A stretch of 30,264 nt of DNA from JBBSDV01 sp038240335 (GTDB taxonomy: Bacteria > Chloroflexota > Dehalococcoidia > DSTF01 > JACRBR01). The position numbers were made by a program, and so were the translations under genes. Each line of letters opens with the position of its first letter. Within the stretch, counting starts at the first letter, position 1. The notes beneath the pieces were generated by a model that worked only from the letters and a program-made list of their open reading frames with translations, ran no database searches and was not told the origin of the DNA. The DNA lies in assembly GCA_038240335.1 (NCBI GenBank), contig JBBSDV010000011.1, positions 1 to 30,264 of the forward strand, written 5' to 3'. This document shows positions 9,212 to 15,786 of the stretch, piece by piece.

Positions 9212-9964
9212 ATGCTTCATCGCGCGGAAGAGATCATTGGCAAGGCAATCGAGGCCACGGACGGTGAGATCGGCAAGGTCGCCGACCTGTATTTCGATGA
9301 TCACGAGTGGGTCGTGCGCTACTTCGTTGTCGATACAGGCAACTGGCTTAGCGGACGCCTCGTCCTCATCGCTCCCGAATCCGTCGCGGGTGCCGCGTCT
9401 GAGGGTGATGCGCTCGTCGTCTCGCTGAATAAGGAGCAGGTCGAGGGAAGCCCCAGTATCGACACAGCGAAGCCTGTCTCTCGCCAGCAGGAGATCCCGT
9501 ATCGCCAGTACTTCGGCTGGCCGCCCTACGGCACCGGCCTCTGGGGCGCCGCCGGCATCGGCTTCAACCCCGGCCTCGACACGATGACTGAACAAGCGAT
9601 CGCCGACCAGAAGCTCGCGGTCCGCGAGGGCGATCCCAACCTCCGCAGCATCACCGTCGTGGATGGCTATCACATTCACGCTGCCGATGGCGACGTCGGC
9701 CACGTCGAAGACTTCATTATCGACACGAAGACCTGGGCGATCCGCTACGCGGTCGTCGATACCCGCAACTGGCTCCCCGGCAAGAAAGTGCTGATCTCAC
9801 CCGACCTCATCGAGTCGGTGGATTGGTTCAAGTCGCTTGTCTATGTCGGCCTGCCGATCAGTCGAATCAAGAACGCTCCCGAGTTCGATCACGCGAAGCC
9901 AATCGCCGCGGATTACGAATCGAGTCTCCGCGCGTACTACGAAAGCGCCGCGCACGCGATATGA
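9212..9964 (+). CDS. Tandem PRC-barrel domain protein
   Basis: A 250-residue soluble protein with two PRC-barrel domains. The first (about 1-80) has IGKAIEATDGEIGKVADLYFDD and YFVVDTGNWLSGRLVLI; the second (about 145-225) repeats the pattern with IHAADGDVGHVEDFIIDTK (residues around 155) and YAVVDTRNWLPGKKVLI. The linker is rich in Tyr, Trp, Pro and Gly. PRC barrels occur in photosynthetic reaction centre H subunits, RimM and many stress proteins; the function here is unknown. The start is taken as the ATG at 9212 since GGAGG (9202-9206) lies 5 nt upstream; an in-frame GTG at 9194 has no such site. Its stop overlaps the next start (ATGA at 9961). Confidence 0.88.
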   Translation: MLHRAEEIIGKAIEATDGEIGKVADLYFDDHEWVVRYFVVDTGNWLSGRLVLIAPESVAGAASEGDALVVSLNKEQVEGSPSIDTAKPVSRQQEIPYRQYFGWPPYGTGLWGAAGIGFNPGLDTMTEQAIADQKLAVREGDPNLRSITVVDGYHIHAADGDVGHVEDFIIDTKTWAIRYAVVDTRNWLPGKKVLISPDLIESVDWFKSLVYVGLPISRIKNAPEFDHAKPIAADYESSLRAYYESAAHAI

Positions 9965-10380
9965 ACTTCGGCGACAGCGTCGAATCGGTCGGCAAGGTCA
10001 TCGACGGCGCGGGTGTCGCTGCCGTCGTGATTGGCGGCCTCATCGCGACGGCGATCTTCGTCACGCAACTGTTCCGCGGCGGGTCGCTCGATCCCACGTA
10101 CCGCACCTACCGACGCAGCCTTGGCCGGGCGATCTTGCTCGGACTTGAGTTTCTCGTTGCGGGCGATATCATCCGCACCGTCGCTGTCTCACCGACGTTC
10201 ACCAGCACCGGCATTCTTGCTGTCATTGTCGTCATCCGGACGTTCTTGAGCTTCTCGCTCGAGCTCGAACTCACCGGCCGGTGGCCGTGGCAGAGCAAAG
10301 AGCAGCCTGCCGATGTCGCGCAACCGGCAACGGCGGCTGGCGCGCCGTCATTACGTCAGCGCGCGGAGCCGGCATCATGA
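9961..10380 (+). CDS. DUF1622-family membrane protein
   Basis: A 139-residue integral membrane protein starting at an ATGA overlap with the PRC-barrel gene. Hydrophobic helices lie at about residues 16-37 (AGVAAVVIGGLIATAIFV), 58-80 and 86-105, and the signature IRTFLSFSLELELTGRWPW follows, which matches the DUF1622 family. The C-terminus is a short Ala/Pro/Gln-rich cytosolic tail. The role of the family is unknown. Its TGA overlaps the ATG of the topoisomerase gene (ATGA at 10377), so the three genes are translationally coupled. Confidence 0.85.
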   Translation: MNFGDSVESVGKVIDGAGVAAVVIGGLIATAIFVTQLFRGGSLDPTYRTYRRSLGRAILLGLEFLVAGDIIRTVAVSPTFTSTGILAVIVVIRTFLSFSLELELTGRWPWQSKEQPADVAQPATAAGAPSLRQRAEPAS

Positions 10381-11519
10381 GCGTTGCGACATCGGCGCCG
10401 AGCGTCCAACAGAAGCCGCCTCGCCGCACCCGCCGCGCAACAGCGCCCGAGCTGCCGCCGGTTACAGTCGATCCCGTGGCATCGGCGCGGGCTGCCGGAC
10501 TGCGCTATGTCAGCGACACAAAGCCGGGGATCACCCGGACTAAGCACAGCAAGACGTGGCGCTTCGTCCTGCCGGATGGGTCGCCCCTGGAGGCCCTCGA
10601 CGAAGTGCAGCGGATTAAGTCGCTCGCGATTCCTCCGGCATGGGTCGATGTCTGGATCTGCATCCAGCCGAACGGTCACCTGCAGGCGACCGGCCGCGAC
10701 GCGAAGGGCCGGAAGCAGTACCGCTATCACGCCCGCTGGCGCGAGGTGCGCGACGGCACGAAATATGGCCGCATGGTCGCTTTTGGCCAGGCGCTGCCTC
10801 GCATCCGCGAGCGAACCGAGGCACACCTCGCGCTGCCCGGAATGCCGCGCGAAAAGCTGCTCGCGACCGTGGTGCGGCTGCTCGAGGAGACACTGATCCG
10901 CGTCGGCAACGAGGAGTACGCAAAGGCCAACAATTCGTTCGGGCTAACCACCATGCGCGACGAGCACGCCGAGATATCCGGCTCGAAGCTCGAGTTCAGT
11001 TTTCGCGGCAAGAGCGGCAAAGACCACAAGGTGAAGATTCACGACAGGCGGCTCGCTCGCATCGTCAAGCGCAGCCAGGACTTGCCCGGCGAGGATCTGT
11101 TTCAGTACCTCGACAACAACGGCGATCAGCAAACGATCGGCTCTGCCGACGTCAACGAGTACCTGAAGGAGATCTCCGGCGAGGAGTTCACGGCGAAGGA
11201 CTTCCGCACATGGGCCGGCACCGTGCTGGCGACGATGGCGCTGCAGGCGTTCGAGGCCTTCGACTCGCAGGCGCAGGCAAAGCGCAACATCATCGAGGCC
11301 ATCGAGTCGGTCTCGCGGAAGCTCGGCAACACTCCGTCTGTGTGCCGCAAGTGCTACGTTCACCCGGCGATCATCGACTGCTACTCAAGCGGCACGATGC
11401 TCGAGACGCTGCAGCAGCGCGCCGAACAGGAGCTTTCGGATTCGCTGCACGAACTCAAGCCCGAAGAAGCCGCGGTGCTTGGTCTGCTCCGGCAGCGCCT
11501 CGCCGAGGAAACCGCGTAG
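10377..11519 (+). CDS. DNA topoisomerase IB (poxvirus/bacterial type)
   Basis: A 380-residue type IB topoisomerase, which relaxes supercoils through a transient 3'-phosphotyrosyl bond. The N-terminal domain (40-125) has the GITR and IPPAWVDVWICIQPNGHLQATG segments typical of bacterial TopIB. In the catalytic domain I see RVGNEEYAKANNSFGLTT (Arg175), FTAKDFRTWAGT (Arg277) and LGNTPSVCRKCYVHP, with nucleophile Tyr327; Asn318 occupies the place of the vaccinia active-site His. A 35-residue basic, Pro-rich N-terminal tail could bind DNA. The ATG at 10377 overlaps the previous stop; an earlier in-frame start would run through the DUF1622 gene. Third gene of a PRC-DUF1622-TopIB operon. Confidence 0.95.
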   Translation: MSVATSAPSVQQKPPRRTRRATAPELPPVTVDPVASARAAGLRYVSDTKPGITRTKHSKTWRFVLPDGSPLEALDEVQRIKSLAIPPAWVDVWICIQPNGHLQATGRDAKGRKQYRYHARWREVRDGTKYGRMVAFGQALPRIRERTEAHLALPGMPREKLLATVVRLLEETLIRVGNEEYAKANNSFGLTTMRDEHAEISGSKLEFSFRGKSGKDHKVKIHDRRLARIVKRSQDLPGEDLFQYLDNNGDQQTIGSADVNEYLKEISGEEFTAKDFRTWAGTVLATMALQAFEAFDSQAQAKRNIIEAIESVSRKLGNTPSVCRKCYVHPAIIDCYSSGTMLETLQQRAEQELSDSLHELKPEEAAVLGLLRQRLAEETA

Positions 11520-11623
11520 GGGCGGCACTACGGAAGTCGGATGTCGCCGTTCGACGCCGAGCCGTCTCGCTCGACCAGCACAGGCGCCGCCGCACACTCC
11601 ATCGCCGCGCCTACACTGCTGCT

Positions 11624-11839
11624 ATGTCGGATCATGACGCATCTATCGGACTCTGCGCATCGTGCGTGCACGCGCGGCAGGTGGCGTCCGTGCGAGGCTC
11701 TCGGTTCCTGCTCTGCGACCGCTCACTGAGCGATGCCCGCTTCCCGAAGTACCCGCGCCTGCCCGTCGTCACTTGCATGGGCTACGAGCAGGCGATCGCA
11801 CCCCCGGGCGACACACGTGATTCGCCCAGCGATGCATAG
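11624..11839 (+). CDS. Small four-Cys (zinc-ribbon-like) protein
   Basis: A 71-residue protein with CASC (11-14 region), LLCDRS and VTCMGYE, giving four cysteines that could bind one zinc. The core SVRGSRFLLC, RFPKYPRLPV and CMGYE is a pattern I recognise from small conserved hypothetical proteins of several environmental phyla; no function is known to me. There is no Shine-Dalgarno site, but TACACT ends 6 nt before the ATG, suggesting a leaderless transcript. It lies 104 bp downstream of the topoisomerase gene on the same strand. Confidence 0.7.
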   Translation: MSDHDASIGLCASCVHARQVASVRGSRFLLCDRSLSDARFPKYPRLPVVTCMGYEQAIAPPGDTRDSPSDA

Positions 11840-11879
11840 TTCGGCAACGCCGCCACCCATCATTGCGGCACGCGGTCCT

Positions 11880-11907
11880 ACGAACTACAAACCACGAACG
11901 ACAAACT
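11880..11907. repeat. Heptanucleotide tandem repeat beside the darA stop
   Basis: Four consecutive 7-mers: acgaact, acaaacc, acgaacg, acaaact. On the minus strand they begin five bases past the stop of the c-di-AMP receptor gene (stop 11913-11915). Confidence 0.75.
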
Positions 11908-11912
11908 CCCTG

Positions 11913-12242
11913 TCATGTCTTCTCGAAGCGCTCGACATCCATGACGAAGAGGATCGCGCCGCCGGTTCGCACTTCGATCGGCTCCTGGAGCACTGAGCCT
12001 TCGCCGAAGAATGGCAGTGTCTGCACCGGCACGTACTCGCTGCGGGCGTAACATTCGCTCCGCACCATCGCGACGATGCCTTCGACTTCGTTCGCCTCGA
12101 CGCCGGAAAGGATGGTGGCGTTGCCCTTGCGCAGAAAACCACCGGTGCTGCTGACCTTCGTCGCTGGGTACCCCTGCTCGATCAGCTTGCGTGTCAGCTT
12201 CTCGGCGTCGGAGTCGGAGGCGATGATGATGACGAGCTTCAG
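11913..12242 (-). CDS. darA: DarA/YaaQ-like cyclic-di-AMP receptor (PII-like)
   Basis: A 109-residue PII-like protein, the same length as Bacillus DarA (YaaQ). Visible motifs: KLVIIIASDSDAEKL at the start, YPATKVSSTGGFLRKGNATIL (as KVSSTGGFLRKGNATIL), SGVEANEVEGIV, and GGAILFVMDVERFEK at the end. The trimeric family binds c-di-AMP and signals to potassium/osmolyte or other targets; no cyclase or target lies in this window. Homologues normally start at M-KLV, but the codon there is CTG (12242), with AGGA 10 nt upstream. An in-frame TTG seven codons earlier (12263) is the alternative. Either a non-standard CTG start or an ATG-to-CTG sequence change is implied. Downstream lies a heptamer-repeat tract. 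Confidence 0.88.
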   Translation of the reverse strand: MKLVIIIASDSDAEKLTRKLIEQGYPATKVSSTGGFLRKGNATILSGVEANEVEGIVAMVRSECYARSEYVPVQTLPFFGEGSVLQEPIEVRTGGAILFVMDVERFEKT

Positions 12243-12455
12243 ATGTCCGTTTTCCTGCAAACACGCCCCCTCAAAGATGCGCCCATCACGGACGCTGCAA
12301 TCGTAGTTCCGAGCGATCGCGCCTGTCAATCACGGAGCCGGGATGCCTCGTGTCCCATGCGCCGCGGCAGAGAATTGCGACGCCCAATCGACCTTCGCGC
12401 CGCCTTCGACTTGCGGTACCTTCCCGAAGGCGGCCAGCGCCGTATCCGCGAGAAA

Positions 12456-12483
12456 CAGAAAAACCCCTGCGTGGGCAGGGGTT
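12456..12483 (-). terminator. rpmB intrinsic terminator
   Basis: On the minus strand AACCCCTGC (12483-12475), loop CCAC, GCAGGGGTT (12470-12462), then a T-rich run. It lies 27 bp after the rpmB stop. Confidence 0.9.
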
Positions 12484-12510
12484 CGTGGCCGCGCCAAGCA
12501 TACGTCGCTG

Positions 12511-12720
12511 CTAGACGGACTTGGTCTGGCTGCGCAGGCAGCGGGTGCAAATACGCACCTTGATCGCCTGGCCGCCGACGTGGACGGTTTGCCGGTGCAG
12601 GTTCGGCCGGAAGACGCGGTTCGTCTTGTGCGCCTCGCGCTCCCACCGGCCTGAGTGGCTGTGTCGAATATTGCGTCCGAAGGTGGTGCCCTTGAGGCAC
12701 ACTGCGCAAACGGCAGGCAT
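12511..12720 (-). CDS. rpmB: Ribosomal protein bL28, zinc-binding form
   Basis: A 69-residue large-subunit ribosomal protein. CAVC at residues 5-8 and CTRC at 58-61 make the zinc-binding (C+) form; the core has GRNIRHSHSGRWEREAHKTNRVFRPNL (as RNIRHSHS and KTNRVFRPNL) and VRICTRCLRS. GGAGAG lies 8 nt before the ATG at 12720. A strong terminator follows, so it is a single-gene unit, divergent from fakA. The rpmB/fakA neighbourhood is common in Gram-positive and related bacteria. Confidence 0.97.
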   Translation of the reverse strand: MPAVCAVCLKGTTFGRNIRHSHSGRWEREAHKTNRVFRPNLHRQTVHVGGQAIKVRICTRCLRSQTKSV

Positions 12721-12795
12721 GCTGTACTCTCCGTAATAGAATCCTGGGTCGCACAACTCTAACAGCCGCCCCGAGTCCGAGGCAACCCGCCGCCC

Positions 12796-14610
12796 ATGTC
12801 CCCACCGTCCCCGGCACCCAGGCCCGAGCCGATCGCCGCGGCGATCGACGGCGTCGCACTCGCCCGCGCCTACGCCGGCGGCGCGGAGGCGCTCGTCCAG
12901 CAAGCCGATGCGCTCAACGCGATCAACGTCTTCCCGGTACCGGACGGCGATACCGGCACCAACATGTCGCTGACGATGCGTGCCGCCGTCGACGCCGTCG
13001 GCGTGCTCGATTCGACCGCTGGCGCCACCATCGTGCAGGTCGCGACAGCCGCCGCCAGCGGCACGCTCATGGGGGCGCGCGGCAACTCCGGCGTCATTCT
13101 CTCGCAGATCGTCGCTGGTTTCGTCGACACCGAGCCTTCCACCGCCGTCGACCGAACGCTTGATGCGCGCGGGTTGGCCGACGCGCTTGAACGCGGGCGT
13201 GCCGCCGCCTACCGCGTCGTCTCGACTCCGAAAGAGGGCACGATCCTGACCGCGATTACTGCCGCGGCCGCAGCGGCTACCGCGTGCGCGAACGGCGCTG
13301 GCTCGTTCGAAGCGGCTCTGTCTGCCGCCACAGACGCGGCGGCAGATGCCGCAGCGCGAACGCCGGAACTGCTGCCCGTGCTCAAAGAAGCGGGCGTCGT
13401 TGACGCCGGCGCCGAAGGCCTCGCCGTGCTCCTCGCGGGCATGCTCGCCGGCCTCCGCGGTCAGCCGAACCACGGCGGCGCGCTCGATCTCGGCGCGATC
13501 GATGCATCGTGGCTGAGCGCCACGCGCCGCAGCCACGGCGAAGGCGCAGTCTCCGGCTTCTGCACGGAGTTTGTCATCGAGGGCGCGGCGCTCGACGCGG
13601 CCACCGTTCGCGCCGGATTGCGCGACGGAGCCGAAAGCCTCCTCGTCGTCGGCGGCGGCGACCTCGTGCGCGTCCACCTCCACACGAAGACCCCAGACGC
13701 GGCGCTCTCCTACGCCCGCACACTTGGCGCCGTGTCGCGCGAAAAGATCGACGACATGGACGCGCAGTTCCGGCATCTCGCGGCCGGCAGTACCGAGGTC
13801 GCCCCCGACGAGGACGACGCGCCCGCCGTCGCGCTAGCAGTCGTGGCGGTCGGCGCCGGCGAGGGCATCGCGGCGCTGCTCGCGTCGCTCGGCGCGGCGC
13901 GCGTCGTGCGGGGGGGCCAGACGATGAACCCCAGCGCCGGCGAGATCCGCGACAAGATCATCGCCGCGCGAGCCGCAAGCGTGATCATCCTGCCCAACAA
14001 CAAGAACATCATTCTCGCCGCCGAACAGGCGGCGGCGAGCCTCCGCGCGACGCGCCCGGCGCTCGTGGTGACGGTCGTGCCGACCACGAGCATCCCGCAA
14101 GGTGTCGCCGCGCTGGTAGCGATGAACGGCGAGGCGACCCTGCAGGAAAATGTCGACGCAATGTCGGCTGCGAGCGCATCCGTACGCACGATCGAAGTGA
14201 CGTATGCGGCCCGCGCGACCCAGCTCAAAGGCGCCGCCGTCCGCGAGGGCCAGCCGATTGGTCTCGTCGAGGGCGAACTCGCCGTGGCCGGGGACTCCGT
14301 TGCAGAGGTTGCGCGCGCATGCATCGCGCGCCTGCTCGCGGAACGACCGGCGTCGCTGATCACGATCTACGTCGGCGACACCGCGGCCAGTCCTGAGTGC
14401 AGCGAGGATTCCGTACCCGCACACCCCCAACCAGGCAACGACGATGTGGCCTCGTCCGCGGCGCGGTCACCCGCAGCCGTTACCGTTAGCTCGCCCCGCA
14501 CGAGCGCTGCCGAAGATCTTGCGACGGCGCTGCGCGATCAGTTCGGCCTCGATGTAGAGGTCGTCGACGGCGGTCAGCCGCACTATCCGTACGTCATCGG
14601 GGTCGAATGA
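12796..14610 (+). CDS. fakA: Fatty acid kinase catalytic subunit (DhaL/DAK2 domain)
   Basis: A 604-residue FakA/YloV-type kinase, which phosphorylates fatty acids held by a FakB (DegV) partner to feed phospholipid synthesis. The N-terminal DhaL domain has NVFPVPDGDTGTNM (residues about 44-57; the Asp residues bind Mg-ATP) and GTLMGARGNSGVILSQI. The middle domain carries EAGVVDAGAEGL and HLHTKTPDAAL; the C-terminal part has NNKNIILAAEQAA and VVPTTSIPQG. Near the end is a low-complexity Ser/Ala/Pro stretch before LATALRDQFGLDVEVVDGG. The start at 12796 is uncertain because no Shine-Dalgarno site is visible and the first 15 residues are Pro-rich. It overlaps the fakB start (ATGA at 14607). Confidence 0.92.
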   Translation: MSPPSPAPRPEPIAAAIDGVALARAYAGGAEALVQQADALNAINVFPVPDGDTGTNMSLTMRAAVDAVGVLDSTAGATIVQVATAAASGTLMGARGNSGVILSQIVAGFVDTEPSTAVDRTLDARGLADALERGRAAAYRVVSTPKEGTILTAITAAAAAATACANGAGSFEAALSAATDAAADAAARTPELLPVLKEAGVVDAGAEGLAVLLAGMLAGLRGQPNHGGALDLGAIDASWLSATRRSHGEGAVSGFCTEFVIEGAALDAATVRAGLRDGAESLLVVGGGDLVRVHLHTKTPDAALSYARTLGAVSREKIDDMDAQFRHLAAGSTEVAPDEDDAPAVALAVVAVGAGEGIAALLASLGAARVVRGGQTMNPSAGEIRDKIIAARAASVIILPNNKNIILAAEQAAASLRATRPALVVTVVPTTSIPQGVAALVAMNGEATLQENVDAMSAASASVRTIEVTYAARATQLKGAAVREGQPIGLVEGELAVAGDSVAEVARACIARLLAERPASLITIYVGDTAASPECSEDSVPAHPQPGNDDVASSAARSPAAVTVSSPRTSAAEDLATALRDQFGLDVEVVDGGQPHYPYVIGVE

Positions 14611-15446
14611 CAACCGTTCACATCGTCACCGACAGTACGTCCGACATCGCGCCGGAACTGCTCACCGAGCACGGCATCACGGTGATCCCGCTGACGATCG
14701 CGTTCGGCAGCGAGTCGTTTCGTGACGGCGTCGACCTCAAGCCGGACGACTTCTATGCGCGGCTGCAGACGACGAAGCAACTGCCGACGACGTCGCAGCC
14801 GCCGCCGGCGTTGTTCCAGCACGCGTACGAGCATCTCATCTCGCGCGGCGAGGTCGTCTCGGTTCATCTCTCGCACAAGTTCAGCGGCACAATAGAAGCG
14901 GCACGCGCAGCGGCGCGCGAGATCGCGCCGGACAGGATCAGCGTCGTCGACTCAGGCTCGGTCTCGATGGGGCTCGGGCTCTGCGTGCTGGCCGCCGCGC
15001 GTGTCGCCGAGAGCGGCGGCACGCGCGAAGCGTGCGTCGCCGCTGCCGAATCCGCCGCATCGCGGCTCCACGTCGCCGTCGCCTTCGAGACGCTCGAGTA
15101 CCTTCGGCGCGGCGGGCGCATCGGCCGCGCTACGGCGTTCCTGGGCGGCCTTCTACGCCTCAAGCCCATCCTCACCGTTAAGGACGGTGAGAGCTTTCCG
15201 CTGACGCGTGCGCGTTCCCGCGGCAAGGCGATCGACGAGCTGTTTGCGCTGGCCGGAAGAAACGCGCCGCTCGACGAGATGGTCGTCTGCGATACGACGA
15301 CGCCGGCCGACACCGAGGCGCTCGCTGCCCGCCTGCGCGCGGCGTATCCCGACGTGCCGCTGCACATCGGGCGCTTCGGTCCCGTCCTCGGCGTCCACGG
15401 GGGCCCCGGCATGCTCGGCATCGCCGTCGTCGCCTCACCGCGCTAG
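14607..15446 (+). CDS. fakB: DegV-family fatty-acid-binding protein
   Basis: A 279-residue DegV protein that presents a fatty acid to FakA. Typical sequence: VHIVTDSTSDIAPELL at the N-terminus, VIPLTIAFGSESFRDG, TSQPPPALFQ, HLSHKFSGTIEAAR (the Ser/Thr pocket binding the carboxylate), DSGSVSMGLG, and LEYLRRGGRIGRA. The length is standard. It is translationally coupled to fakA by an ATGA overlap, so the pair forms a complete FakAB system. Only one FakB is encoded here; others, with different acyl preference, may lie elsewhere. Confidence 0.94.
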   Translation: MTTVHIVTDSTSDIAPELLTEHGITVIPLTIAFGSESFRDGVDLKPDDFYARLQTTKQLPTTSQPPPALFQHAYEHLISRGEVVSVHLSHKFSGTIEAARAAAREIAPDRISVVDSGSVSMGLGLCVLAAARVAESGGTREACVAAAESAASRLHVAVAFETLEYLRRGGRIGRATAFLGGLLRLKPILTVKDGESFPLTRARSRGKAIDELFALAGRNAPLDEMVVCDTTTPADTEALAARLRAAYPDVPLHIGRFGPVLGVHGGPGMLGIAVVASPR

Positions 15447-15482
15447 CGTCAAGCGCCATCTGTCCCGATGGGCCGGTATGGC

Positions 15483-15635
15483 TTAGACGCCGGGCCGCGG
15501 TGGATTGGGCGTCGGCGGGGCGGGAATCGTCGGCGGCTGCGGTGGTGGCCCGCCCGGCCCCGGGGCAGGCCCCGGCGCTGGGATCGGCGGCACTGGCGGC
15601 ATGATCGCGCCGCCCGGAATATCGGCTGTTAGCAT
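15483..15635 (-). CDS. 50-residue proline-rich mini-protein
   Basis: A short frame starts at ATG 15635 with AGGAGG 7 nt upstream, one of the best ribosome-binding sites in the window, and ends at TAA 15483. The product begins MLTADIPGGAIMPP and continues with PPIPAPGPAPGPGGPPPQ and repeated PAPP/PNPP; 22 of 50 residues are proline (my count), mixed with Gly and Ala. There is no transmembrane segment or signal peptide. A polyproline II structure is expected, and translation should depend on EF-P because of the PPP run. It lies 151 bp downstream of the MMPL transporter on the same strand. I do not recognise a family. The opposite strand has a Gly-rich frame but without a comparable ribosome-binding site. 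Confidence 0.6.
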   Translation of the reverse strand: MLTADIPGGAIMPPVPPIPAPGPAPGPGGPPPQPPTIPAPPTPNPPRPGV

Positions 15636-15786
15636 CGATGGTCCTCCTCGCTTCCGTCACTGTCGCGCGGGAGCGGTAACGGCAGCCAGCGCGCGTCAAT
15701 GTGTGGCATAACAACTGCATGACGTTCGTCCTACGCGCTTGCGCCGGGCAGCGTAGATCGGACAAGACCGTTCAACGAGGCGAGCG

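Noticed and set aside
15505..15711. Glycine-rich plus-strand frame opposite the proline-rich mini-gene
   Set aside because: It needs a TTG start with a poorly placed GGTGG, while the minus strand has AGGAGG-7-ATG and a natural stop. It cannot be fully excluded.
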